Shown: piece by piece, positions 16,101 through 27,055 of the stretch | Layout: each line of letters opens with the position of its first letter | Numbering within the stretch: position 1 is the stretch's first letter | Assembly (NCBI RefSeq): GCF_036324505.1 | Contig: NC_086360.1 | Span: 19,646,261 to 19,710,260 of the forward strand | Source: Eleginops maclovinus | Taxonomy: Eukaryota > Chordata > Actinopteri > Perciformes > Eleginopidae | Direction: 5' to 3' | Length of the DNA stretch: 64,000 nucleotides | Translations under genes and position numbers: made by a program | Notes under the pieces: model-generated | Seen by the model: the letters and a program-made list of their open reading frames with translations, nothing else | Told to the model about the DNA's origin: nothing | The model's database searches: none

Positions 16101-18675
16101 TGGCGTCATAACCTTGGTGCGTTGCCAGCCGAAAACTCAATTTAATGCAAGAGGGTGCCAACTTAAGCTATTGGCCCTCTTGCCTTCCTATCAAACGCTT
16201 CTCATTCAAAGCAGAGTGTATGGTATATTAGCACAGGACCATAAATCTTCCTTTAGCAAGTCCTGTGCGACCTGAGTCTTGCTTGTCATTGTGCTCCTCC
16301 CCTGCCAAGATCCCCCGATGATGCTTAATCCCATTTGTGTGTCCCAGCCCTGCTCTCTCACTGAGAGGAAGAAGAGTCGTGTGGGCTCCGTTGTGATGCC
16401 CTACATCCTGTCCTCTACCCTGCGCCGCATGTCTACCGTCTCAACCCTCTCCAACGCCTCCTCAGGCCTCTCCAGCGGCTCCGCATCCTCAGATGGACCC
16501 TCCTGCATTTCCTCCCAAGAGTCAGTCGCCTGCATCCTCTCACTGCTTCCTCTGTCTAACTGTCCCCTGTCCCTGTTTGTCTGACTATTCGCCGATTGCA
16601 GGAAGTGAACTAATTACCCCTTTTCTTTCTTTGAAACTACTAATTGGTCTTATTTTGTTTACACCCATTGATTCCCTTGTCCCTCAAACATTTTCTTACT
16701 TTTGCTTTTCTCTTAGGTAGGAGTAGTCCAGAGGACTCTAACTAACTTAAGACAATACACACAGTTCACAAATTGTTATTCTAATGCATATATTTGATGC
16801 AATGACATCTAGATTTTTTGACGTTTTAGAGTAATTATAATAATCTTATTATATTTGGGGGCTCAAGAAATACTATTGGTTTATTAATCCAAATGCATAC
16901 TATTAAAACCTTTGCATGCTATTGAATAACTTACCGAGGCTCTGGAAAACAACGTTTACCTTATATATACCTTTTATGTAACAGTATTGGATTTCACTAG
17001 TTCTTAAGTTCTTCTCTGGTGGCATCTCTCCCGTTGGGCATGTTCCAGAGTAGTTCCACATGGCACAACATTATATAGATAAGGGATGTTACCTATGCTG
17101 TAAATAAAAAATTGTCTACATGCCTCAAATTTTATGATCAGGGGGATTTGTTGTTATGCACACCTGGGTAATAACAGGTTTTGATGGATAAGATTGTTAG
17201 GTGCATTTAGATTTTTAACACAGAAAATATAAGAGAAATGAAGGAAACTGTTTCTGCGTTAGGACTACTGCGATGCCATCCATGCTTTCTTCAAGCACTG
17301 ATATTTGTCTTTGCTCAAATCAAATTACTGTTTGTCTTTACGATCTACATCTTTGTGCATCTCTTTCTCTGCCCCCGATTATTCACAAGCAGTTCCTTGT
17401 TGTCCCGTCCCAGCGATCGCAGGACCTCGGTTTTGTCCCGCTCTGAGGAGGACAACAGGATTGCTCGAAAGAACAGGAAGGAATGGAGCGTGAGCAAATC
17501 CCAGGTCCTTCTGGAAAGGCAATCAGATGCAGATGAGGTAAGGCCTTATGTTCAGATCCTATTTATATTTATGTGTAATTTTCCTTTGGGTGACAACACA
17601 CTCCCACTCGATGGTGGAAAAAGGGTTCAGAGCCCACGTAAAATGTTAAATACTGCCTGGTTTAAATCTTCCATTACAAGTAAAAGTCCTGCAAGTCCCG
17701 AAAGAAGGGAAACATTTTCTTTTAACTGTTGCCTCATAGAATGTGTCGCTTTGCAATGTAAGGAAGAAAATACAGTTAAGTACCTTCATTTTTTTATTTG
17801 ATTTGTTCCACACTTGGGTAAATGTATTTAGTTACCACTGCTGTTTTGTAGACCAAATCATATCAGTTTAGAATTCTCAGTGGTGAATTGTAGTAGCTGC
17901 ATTATGCTTGACTGTATTGCTCATATCTTTGGTTTTATGGTGTTTTCCAGACTCCTCCAGAGAAGCAGCAGAGACCCAAGAGTTTACAATTAGGAGACCG
18001 GCGGCTCACCCTCTCCCTGTTCCACGGTGTTTCATCCCAGCTCAGCCTGTCTAACCCTCTCAGCCCGCTACCATCCTCTCCAAACACGCCTCACACACCA
18101 CGAAGCTCGAGTATGTAGCCAAAAACTACTGCTCTCACAAACACAACACTGCATGTCATCATTTTATTTTAGAAATATGCCTTGCACACAGAAAAGGAAG
18201 AATACCATGTCTGCTTACTTTGTATAAGCACATTCTGGTCTATAGCCCTAATCAGGTCACACACAGACACGCACACGCACATTCATATTCACAGATGGAT
18301 TCTGTCTGAAATGCTTTTCTTTCCTGTGGTAGGTTATTCATCGCTTCTCAGTGACAATGATGTCAATAATATTGACACCCCAGGGACCCCCCCACCCATG
18401 CCTCCGAAGAAACACCCGCATGAGATTGACAACCCAGGGTTTCCTTCAGAGGTATGCCTGTTGAAGAAAAAAAGCACCCCCTTACTAATGCATACTTAAT
18501 GTAGTATAAACGCTAAAATATTCTGTTTTTATTTTAAAGCCCTAAGATGAACCCTCTTTTTTTCCCCCCGCAGTTCACTCCTCCGCTTCCAATGAAAATT
18601 GAGAGCAAGCCTCCTCCGCCGCCTCCGAAAACGCGGAAGTCCATGTGCCCCTCATATGAGCACACCCCCAACTAA
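1171..18675 (+). CDS. dock5: DOCK5 (dedicator of cytokinesis 5), 3' 40 coding exons; 5' part outside window
   Basis: Atypical Rac GEF of the DOCK-A group that acts with ELMO in migration and phagocytosis (family knowledge). Exons: 1171-1313, 1477-1602, 1732-1856, 2574-2672, 2888-2960, 3081-3184, 3419-3599, 3910-4007, 4116-4205, 4689-4789, 4923-5057, 5163-5274, 5614-5684, 5913-6019, 6178-6314, 7880-7975, 8185-8283, 9172-9342, 9466-9566, 9651-9709, 9961-10115, 10232-10317, 10636-10792, 10940-10980, 11062-11152, 11263-11382, 11711-11800, 12230-12334, 12535-12676, 13516-13597, 13706-13790, 13965-14051, 14143-14319, 15808-15891, 15979-16116, 16348-16520, 17414-17537, 17951-18110, 18333-18451, 18574-18675. 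They join in one frame to 1514 codons plus TAA. The lipid-binding DHR-1 (C2-like) domain starts near [15 protein letters not shown] (exons 3-7). The catalytic DHR-2 spans about 11062-16116 and includes [19 protein letters not shown]. The tail is rich in Ser and Pro and ends with proline clusters, as in SH3-binding DOCK tails. [16 protein letters not shown] and [10 protein letters not shown] match DOCK5 better than DOCK1 or DOCK2. The N-terminal SH3 and ELMO-binding part lies upstream. The donor at 16521 is weak (GTCAGT); all others look normal. Confidence 0.93.
6315..7879 (+). other. dock5 intron (1.6 kb)
   Basis: Intron between the exons ending at 6314 (donor GTGAGG) and starting at 7880 (acceptor tctgtgcag). 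AT-rich; short open frames on both strands have no recognisable homology. No further element was identified. Confidence 0.75.
8284..9171 (+). other. dock5 intron (0.9 kb)
   Basis: Intron between 8283 (donor GTAAGT) and 9172 (acceptor ccctcag). The second half, about 8800-9000, is very AT-rich with TATATTTA-like runs. No gene or identifiable repeat family was seen. Confidence 0.7.
12677..13515 (+). other. dock5 intron (0.8 kb) with degenerate interspersed repeat
   Basis: Intron after exon 12535-12676; the acceptor ctccacag lies at 13508-13515. The split codon yields GQHIQCFTV, matching the family motif GQYIQCFTV. At about 13205-13380 the sequence has the 'ccatcagcctcagt...gttagcat' pattern of a common teleost interspersed repeat, in degenerate form. 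The repeat call rests on remembered sequence character only. Confidence 0.5.
14320..15807 (+). other. dock5 intron (1.5 kb) with a short CT tract
   Basis: Intron between the exon ending GFSNYEK (14319) and the exon starting [14 protein letters not shown] (15808). It holds a (CT) run at 15052-15073 and is otherwise AT-rich with no recognised element. Confidence 0.75.
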
Positions 18676-20385
18676 GGTTACTCCTACACTACGCCTTTAA
18701 AATTGTACTAATTCTCTTGGATTTGGCTGTGATGAAAGCACAGTTTCATTTGTGGAAGGAGGAATGCCACCGTAGGTTACAGATGCAGGAGGATCTACAT
18801 GTGGTGTATGCAAGATTTTTATCAGAAAAATATGTTTCTGATGCGACTCACTAATAATTCCAAGCAGTTTTTATCTCAAGATTTTGCTCAGGTCTTGTTT
18901 TTAAGCTGCAAAAAAGAATATATGTATTTTTATGTCATAAGAGGGTACTACTGTGCAGAAATGAATATATGATTTTGGGTACATATGGTCACTACAGACT
19001 TTGATTTATTGTGCTTTAATGAAACAGTCATTAGATGCTTTTTTCTTGAAGAAAAGTCCGTATAGAGTTGTAGAGACTTCAGGGAAAATGTAGCTTTTAT
19101 TTGCTGGAGTGACACTGGATGAATTGTTTTCCCCGACAGTAGATGTTTACCAGCATTCCATATCTGAGCAGGAAGAAGCTGCATTAGATGAGAGCAGGGA
19201 ATAATAATGCACAGAATGTAACTGTTAGTTTAAAATGTTGTTTTTTTTCCTCAGTAATGTTTTCATGATCAAACCCATTTTCCCAAACCACAAGGTTTTA
19301 GAGACACTGGATGGCATTAATGAATGTGAGGCTGATTTTGTTTTGATGTTTATGATTTACTGAATATTGTAATGATGCTTTCGACTGCGTCATGTTAATG
19401 TTGGAGGAACTTTTTGCCTTAAAGGCATAGTTTGACGTTGGAAATAAGCTTTTTGGAGATGAAAAGATCCATACAACTCTCATGTCTGCCTGGTGTAAAT
19501 GTAGCTGGAGCCTGCCTTCAGTTAGCTTAGCTTAGATTAACAGACTAGAGATAGGAAAACAAGGCAAGCTAGGCTCTGTGTAGAGGTAATAAAATCTGCC
19601 TTCCGTCACTGAAGCTCACTAATTAGCATGCTTTGTTGCTTAATACTTACAAAACACTGAATGTAAAAATGATAGCTATCATGGTTTTACAGGGAGTTTC
19701 AAGCTGAGTCAAGCTAGCTGTTTCTCTTTGTGTCCAGTCTTTATGCTAAGCTAAGCTAATAGATGAGCTGCCCACGCTACATACCCACATACAAACATGA
19801 GACTGGTATTGACTGTCTTATGTAACTGTAGCCAAGAAAGTAAATGAGTGTGTTTCACACACTTTTCAAACTGGTCCTTTAAATTACCCTGAATGCTGTA
19901 TGGTACACAGATAAATACCTTTGGAGTTCACTTTACTTTTTATTTCAGGTCTTGGCAGATTTCCTATTTTAAATCAATTCATTATTGACATTTAAGTTAT
20001 TGCTATTCATTGAATTTTATGCCGATCTTTTGTATTTTCACACCCAGTGTGTTCATCATAAATTAAGTTTTATTTCAACATATCACTTTACTGTGTTCAG
20101 TTTAACATTTTTAAAAGAAGCATTACAATTGATGTGCCTTCAGACTGATAAATCTATGCATGCAAGCTGTTTTGAAAGAATGATCAAACTTAATCATTAA
20201 TTCAGTTATTTTTGTATTAGATCTTAGATTGTTTTACAAGGGATTCGCTTTTTTCGTGCGGTACTCATTTCCTAACAAGCATCAAATATTTTATACAAAC
20301 AATGCCTCAAGAGATATATTATGATCTTTTTTATGAACAAGCTGTTGTTGACTGAACAAAAATAAAGATTTATTGAGTGGCCAGC
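18676..20385 (+). other. dock5 3' UTR with poly(A) signal
   Basis: Non-coding sequence directly after the dock5 stop codon. A canonical AATAAA lies at 20361-20366, followed by AT- and T-rich sequence, so the transcript probably ends near 20385. That gives a 3' UTR of about 1.7 kb, part of which (19419-19882) is a transposable element. The cleavage site is inferred. Confidence 0.55.
19419..19882. mobile_element. Palindromic MITE in dock5 3' UTR
   Basis: The ends are imperfect inverted repeats: TTAAAGGCATAGTTTGA at 19419 and the reverse complement of TCAAACTGGTCCTTTAA ending at 19882. Internal motifs 'ttagcttagcttag' and 'gctaagctaagctaa' also face each other. This matches a very common non-coding palindromic repeat of teleost genomes. 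Length is 464 bp with no coding potential. Superfamily is uncertain; the TTAA termini would fit several DNA-transposon groups. Confidence 0.65.
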
Positions 20386-21207
20386 AAAATCCTATTTTTT
20401 TTGTGTGACATTGATTGTTTTAGAAAGACATCTTCTTCATCCCCTGTCAACACAGTGAATACAGATTACTCTCCGTGCCCTTCCTGGAAACTCGGCGCCC
20501 ACAGAGACAATCACTTGGACGCTGCTGATAGCGTGAAAAATGACCCATTCAAGCTCAAAACATCTCACAAACTGGCATGGAACTGGTGATTAATGCTTCT
20601 TCCAATACAATTAGAATCAGTGTAGGAAAATAAGGCCTCTTTAACTAAAAAGGCTTCATCTGGGGAGGATCTCTGGAGGGAGGAGTTTATGAGATGTTTA
20701 TGGGAGTTGTGTGATGGGTGCTGCTCTTGCTAATCTGCAATGCTGATGGCCTGTTCCCTCCTGTCAGATAGTGAAGTACGGGGTATCACTCTTCCAGCAA
20801 GTCTCGGGAGCTGTAACCATTTGAAGTGATGTTCACCCATGCAAGAAGAGCAGCGTTGCAGCTGCCAGGTTTGGCTGAATGCACAGGAGCATCTCCATGG
20901 AAACAATTTGCATACTTTAAACATGTTTACAGCTTCATGCTGTATTGAATCAGAGAACATCCATCTAAATCTTTTCGATCCTTTCATGTACACTGCAGAC
21001 GTTTTACCAGCTTCCACCCAGCTGACAATACACCAATGATGCATCTGTTTCTAACTTTGAGTTGTTTTTGAGTCTGAAGTCACACACAGTTTCCATCACC
21101 TTCACAATAAAACTGCTTCTGGAAACTTTTTTTGGGCAAAATAGAAAAGACAGAAAAAACATATTTTGGGTCCAGACATGAAAATGTGTCTTTTACAGAC
21201 ATCTACT

Positions 21208-21358
21208 GTATTTTCCGGACTACAAGGCACACCTGAATATTAGCCGCACAAGCTAAAATTAGGGGAAAATCCTGTTTTGTTCATACATTAGCCGCACCGG
21301 ACTATAAGCTGCAGGGTTCAAAGCTTGTGCAAAAAGTAGCGGCTTATAGTCCGGAAAT
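21208..21358. mobile_element. Small MITE with TTTTCCGGACTA-type inverted ends
   Basis: The left end reads TTTTCCGGACTACAAGG and the right end is the reverse complement of ATTTCCGGACTATAAGC. Internal copies of 'agccgcaccggactataagc' occur. This layout of repeated 'ccggactataagccgcac' is a familiar short repeat of fish genomes. It is about 150 bp and non-coding. No target duplication was resolved. Confidence 0.6.
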
Positions 21359-23549
21359 CAGTTACAGCTATAGTGACTTTTCAGATTTAAAATGTAAATT
21401 AAAACAAAACGTGATGAATATTTTCAATATTCTTTATTCCTTTTTGAGAGGAAGGCTTTATCTAAGAGCTCTTAATGCGATACATAAATGAAAGACATGC
21501 TTGTCTTTTGGAAACGTGCAAGAGAACAACACTTTTGGAGAGAAGCGAAGGATGAAGTGGTTACGTGGATTGGGTATGATTTTGAGCTGTCATGTATTCA
21601 GTGTATTTTGGCAGCTAGAGTGGGCAGTGCAAGGAACAACCAACACGAAATTGGTTGAAACATTTATATATACTGCAAGATAGACAACCCTGGCCTGGAT
21701 GAATACTAGGATGTACTGAGAATACTCCCTTTGGAAAGGCTTTCTGGTATCATGTTTGTGAAGTGGTTACTCCGCTGCATTTGTCTCTATTAAGGTATTA
21801 AAAAAAGTATATGAAAATGTCTGAAAGTGTCTGTACATATTCAGATCTGGAAGTACATGTTATTGTTGCCAGAAATTAAGAAACAAAACATATATATAAA
21901 ATACAAAATATAGCAAAATATCAAGCCAGTGATAATCAATAATAAAGCCATGTCTAAGCATCATGCAGCTGTAGCCATATTTCTTCTCTAATTGTCTCAG
22001 ATATATGAAATAACAATCTTAGCTCATTTTCTTTCATTTCGCTATGTGACTGTATTTTTCTACATCCTTATTGCATATGTGAATGGCCTTGGTGAGTAGG
22101 TGGGGAAGCCTTGCGCGGTATCAACACAATATTCCAGCCGATTTTTCATCTGTGGTGTCTCATCCATAAAGAATGTAACAGGGAGGGCTAAACCAATAAT
22201 AGATTGTTACAAAAAAAAAAAAATTGGAGGCCCAAAGAGTTCAGATGGAATTAACACGAAGTTATTAATCATGTCAGGACCCCATGAGATTTATCTTGTG
22301 ACCCTTTAAAGGGGGCCGACCCGTAGGATCGGAACCAGAACACTGAACTTCCTTACTATAAAGTTAAAGTGAATGAGCTCACCCTCTGCTACAACAGTAA
22401 TGATGCTTATACCCGAGTGCAACAATTAAATCATGTCATATATTGTGCGATTATATGTTGGCCATTCGGGGGGAAAATATAAAGAATGAGTGCCTTTACT
22501 TTTACACTTTAAATAGATAAATGCAGGACTTTAACTTGTAATACATATTATTGTTATGAGACTTTCATTACTGTGACTTCTCAATAAATACAAAAGATAG
22601 AGAATAAATTCTATAACATTAAGGAGTATTGCATCCATATTGGCCAGTATTGTATCATATTGAGCTGTTTTTGCCCTGATCATGCCAACCATGCCAAGAG
22701 GAAGACACGAAGCCAAGTCCTTGCAACAACTTAACTCTCTTCGCATCAAAGGAAGATATGCCCTTTCTTACTTTGTCCATTTAGCTGCAGGAGGGATCCT
22801 GATCCTATGCATGTGGGATTAGCTGCACTATTGTATCTCTGCTTTGAACCTCACTGGGGGATGCCAGGGGGTGTGAGCTAATGGAGCAATGCAAAGAGGT
22901 CTGCTGATGTTTTTTAAAACCCATATTTACACAGGGTAGATGTGCTGGGCATGATTGCACTTTTCAGGACCACACACACAGTTAGACACAATCACACCTG
23001 GGAGCTGTCGAGCACAGGCATGAACATTTCTGTTCAGGACCAGTGATTCACATTAGAAGGTGGCAATAATAAGTATTTTTCCACATAAATGCTCCTGTTG
23101 TCCAGCCTAAACTACCCGCAACCCAGCTGAGGTGAAACCTCTGTGGTGAAAAAAATATATAGAGAATTCAGAATGTGTGTACTTTCCTGTTTTATTAATA
23201 TACTCTGTACTCTGTAGCACTGCATGTATTTTTTAACATTTTTAGATGGGCCCTGAGTTACATCAAGTCCAGGGAACCATCCTTGGGGATCTATTTTACC
23301 CACTATTATTTGTTCTACTGAAATATTAATATTCATAGGTGCAGTCTGTTGTGATTTGGATTGAAAGCTGGTGACTTTGCCTCTGTGATCTGTGCGTCAT
23401 TTGAATAAATAACTGGCTTAACACAGTGACATATCTTTAATTGTAATTCATATTTTTAAAGCAGGACACTGGTCATTACTGAAACTGCTAAACACACAAA
23501 AGATAAGTTATTTTTTAATGAGTTTTTAATGAGTTCACACAATGACAAA

Positions 23550-23555
23550 TTTATT
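23550..23555 (-). terminator. Candidate poly(A) signal for the T2R gene
   Basis: TTTATT on the plus strand (AATAAA on the coding strand), about 40 bp downstream of the T2R stop codon. Supported by position and consensus only. Confidence 0.4.
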
Positions 23556-23592
23556 CAGCACAAAGACTTCCTGTGAGAAGCAAATGTGTGTC

Positions 23593-24570
23593 TCAGGTTT
23601 TTACTTTTTCAGGAGTGCTGGGTTTAGCTTTTTGCTCAGGCACCTTCAGACAAGACAAACACGGAAATGCATCCAGGAAAACGTTGAATTCATGTATCAG
23701 AGCTTTCCAGAAAGTCTTCTTCCCATAGATCAGGACCATTGCAGCGACAGTTGTGTAGATGGACGTGAAGAAGAACGTGAGCCCGAGGATGTTCTCATGG
23801 TTCTCCGATATTTCATAGTTGACATACAGATCGATGACGAGGAAGAGGATGAAGACAGCCACTAGAGATAAAGCCATCTTGATCACCCTCATCTGAGAGC
23901 CCAGCTTTGGCCTGTGGGCTCCGTTGGTGCTGGCTTTCATCTGGCGTAGATGGTTGGCCAGGTGGAAGGAGATGGAAAAGCAGCATTTCACCATCAGCAA
24001 CCCGGGCAGCACATCAGAGAGAATTAGATACATGGCTTCGTAGACCTTGCCAAGATGGTTGGTTGGCATCAAAACCCCACAGTCTTTGTCAGCAGTGGTG
24101 TGGTTGTCAGGTTTAAACACCAAGAGCATCGGCATGCAGGTGCCCAAGCCACACAGAGGGATGAGACAAACAGCTAAGGTCACATGTTTGAGGATGGCGT
24201 CCTGGATCTGTGTGTAGCAGTGGTTGGGCGTGTTCACCAGCTTGGTGCTGTAGTAAAAAGTGAGGAAGCTGGTGTCCCACATGATGGTGAACTTGAGGCT
24301 GTAGATTAACAGCAGCATGACGGTGTAAGACATCTCGTCGATGCGGCACTTACTGTCCAACTCATCCATGGTCATCCAGAAGTAGCAGATCAGCTGGTAC
24401 ACCACGTCAGCCACGGACAGAGCCAGAATGATGGTTTCAGAGGGACTCCACTTCTTTTTCTGCCGGTAGTTCCATATACTCATCAGGAAGATGTAGACAT
24501 TAAAGAAGATGGTTGTGGTAGCCAAAAGACCTATTATTACCCAGAGGGCAACTTTATTCACCTGATACAT
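23593..24570 (-). CDS. Taste receptor type 2 (T2R)-like GPCR, single exon
   Basis: Putative bitter-taste chemoreceptor of the plasma membrane. The intact intronless frame of 325 codons has seven hydrophobic segments, at about residues 7-29, 45-66, 83-107, 128-151, 181-205, 228-249 and 262-283. T2R features seen: short N-terminus; SPSETIILALSVAD at the start of TM2; WDTSFLTFYYSTKLVN in TM3, resembling the T2R TM3 pattern; a glycosylation site NHT (156-158) in the second extracellular loop; SFHLANHLRQM after TM5; and IYGKKTFWKAL after TM7, like the T2R L-x-N-x-K-L-K region. Class A DRY and NPxxY motifs are absent, as expected for T2Rs. A V1R/ORA receptor is less likely because its TM3 motif is missing. 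A reverse-strand AATAAA at 23550-23555 lies about 40 bp past the stop codon. Orthology to a named fish tas2r gene cannot be fixed from sequence alone. Confidence 0.8.
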   Translation of the reverse strand: MYQVNKVALWVIIGLLATTTIFFNVYIFLMSIWNYRQKKKWSPSETIILALSVADVVYQLICYFWMTMDELDSKCRIDEMSYTVMLLLIYSLKFTIMWDTSFLTFYYSTKLVNTPNHCYTQIQDAILKHVTLAVCLIPLCGLGTCMPMLLVFKPDNHTTADKDCGVLMPTNHLGKVYEAMYLILSDVLPGLLMVKCCFSISFHLANHLRQMKASTNGAHRPKLGSQMRVIKMALSLVAVFILFLVIDLYVNYEISENHENILGLTFFFTSIYTTVAAMVLIYGKKTFWKALIHEFNVFLDAFPCLSCLKVPEQKAKPSTPEKVKT

Positions 24571-25795
24571 AATGACAATGTTACTGCAAATACATCTGCA
24601 CCGGAAATCTTAATGGGGAAAATGTACTCGTCTATGTGACACTCAGGTGTCTGGGTAGGCTTCTCAAGTGTTTTTATTATCTTTCTGGTTTGTTGGAAGA
24701 GATGTCAAGAAGGCAAAAAAGTATACCCTAAACCAGAGGCTTTTCTTTTCTGCTTTCACAGAATGGAATCAGTCATGGTTTGTCGGTGCAGCCTAGGGAA
24801 AAGATTCACATATTTAGTTTCTGAATGACGAAACATATCCAAATAGGCTCAATTACGAGAAATATTCTACCATGGTGACGAATATATGTGAATCTAATAT
24901 GCAAAACAAAGTCAAGTGCAGCCGAGGTGGGAAGGTTATAGCAATTAGGGTAAGAAACATACATTTTTAACTCAAAACAAATCCTCCACGGGAGGGCTGA
25001 GGCTTTTCATCACACTGAATCCTACTTAAGGGCTGCGGTCAGATAGTCAAGGAATGACATCCTATGTCTTCTTCTAACCCTTTTGGACTTAGGAAAAGAC
25101 AACCGCAGTGCTAAAAGAACATGACTGAACTTAGGTGTCTATGCATAAATGTATATGTTATTGACTGCCTAATGTTGTTTTAAAAAGTTGCAGCACCAAG
25201 GAACTGTGGGCCGGCATTATCTCCTTTCTACTTGCTAAAAATTGTCCTTTGTTTGCCAAAGAGGAAGAAAAAAGGGAGCACTGAAGCAGCGTTTCCCTGC
25301 GTTTACAGTGAGTCCAAACCACTCTTGTCATGATTGCCACTGAATACTTTTGGGTCATTTCACTCAGTCTCTTCATAAGTAAGAAATACATTCAACCGCA
25401 GCTCTTGTTTCTGCTTACACGCTCTGTGCCTACTAGTTGTCACAATATGTTGACTCATTACCTTTCGTTGCAGAAGGATCCTTTGTTCTGCTAATCCAAG
25501 CATTAATCCTGGCCTGAAGATGTCTGAGGGACGCAAGGTGAAATCCTTGGATTTGTTTGCGTCCCTTGACTGTGATTTATATATAAGCATATTTGCATCA
25601 ATTATGACCACAGGTAGTGGTGGCAGTGTATTTGCATCGACGCGGGGCAGCAGGAGACGTGCTCATTATTATTATCGCATGACTTTACTGTATGTCCATC
25701 AGTGCAGCATGAGAGCTCTGCCAATCCGCAGACCACCAGATGCATGCAAATGGTTATCCCTGGAGCTTGGCCACATATTTACAAACACAGAACCG

Positions 25796-25798
<3 letters not shown>

Positions 25799-25882
<84 letters not shown>
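25799..25882. repeat. (CA)n microsatellite
   Basis: About 42 uninterrupted CA units. Open frames through it (His-Thr or Cys-Val repeats) are artefacts. Confidence 0.97.
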
Positions 25883-25885
<3 letters not shown>

Positions 25886-27001
25886 TTTACCTGATAAGAA
25901 AAGCAAATCACCTTTGAATCACCTTCTGGATCCTTTCTAATGCATCAACTTATCACCGGAGTTTGTGCCGTGGAGGACACTAACTTAAACAAGAAGAACT
26001 AAGAATTGACTTTAATTATTTTTTTGTTTAGATTTCATTTAGTTGTTTTTGGTTTGCCTGTTTTACATGCATACCTATTTCATTAAAGCAAACAGGACTC
26101 TAATGACTTTTTTTCCCCCTTCAAAACACAGCGACACACCTGCACCACAAAATTAGCCGTGTTGTTTATGTTTAGTTTAAAACCATAATTTCATTATTTA
26201 ATAATCAACCATTCATTTCAAATTTTAAATAATAAATGTCTGTACATACACAAACTCTACAAGTAGAACCAAACCAAGTAAAAATCAATCTTACAAAACT
26301 ATGTTTCCGTTCTGCATGGATACAACAGAGGATATGAAATCAATTGTTTTTCATTATAAATACATTCTTTTTACTGTAAACCAGTATACATTTTTGGAGG
26401 TTTTCGTTTGGTTACAACTTTCAATATCTGCACAGCTTTCCACTCTTCATATATACACACCAGGGCAAATTCCTCATATGTAACCCTACTTTGCAATAAA
26501 CCTGTTCCTGATTGTGATTCTGATGTGTGCATTTCTGCCTACAGTATAAACGTGAATTAATCATCTTTACTTTACTTATTTGCAACTGACAACAATAGAG
26601 TAACAGATATGCTGCAGTCAAAGTTGTACCAGCAACATGAAATTCCCTGCAGTGGGCAACAAAACATCCAACATACATAGCTTTTGGCTCCCAATGTACA
26701 AAAATAAAATGCACAAACAACGAAATAAGGCACCAAAGGGGGTACAAAAAACTACAAAAAAAATGCACAGTGCTGCTCCAACCCATAGGGTTAGAAGCAG
26801 CCACATGTTCTTTACATCTGACTGTATGTTGCCTCTGGCTGTGTATATTGAAACGCTTCCCATCCCCTATCCAGCCCTGGCAGTTTATGTTCACAAAAAT
26901 CAGCTTAACAATTTGTATCAGCTTTTCAGTACGACTGTTGAGCTGATGTTCAAGAGGACAAGGTTTTATATCATGCAATTCACGTTTGCATAATACTATC
27001 A

Positions 27002-27055
27002 TGCAAACGGGCATGATAGTATTAATAAGTATTAATACTATCATGCCCGTTTGCA
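27002..27055. repeat. Perfect 25-bp inverted repeat with 4-nt loop
   Basis: Arms 27002-27026 and 27031-27055 are exact reverse complements around AAGT. The left arm begins TGCAAACGGGCATG and the right arm ends CATGCCCGTTTGCA. Just upstream, 'cgtttgcataatactatcatg' repeats pieces of the same arms, so the locus is a nested quasi-palindrome. Confidence 0.95.

Larger units (their letters stand above)
20386..23592. other. Intergenic region between dock5 and the T2R gene
   Basis: No coding region is supported; open frames are short and without family features. It contains one short inverted-repeat element (21208-21358, listed separately) and a poly-A run near 22211. The rest looks like ordinary AT-rich intergenic DNA. 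Confidence 0.6.

Noticed and set aside
23542..23865. 107-codon acidic frame opposite the T2R gene
   Set aside because: Antisense shadow of the receptor, which has clear membrane segments and family motifs on the other strand.
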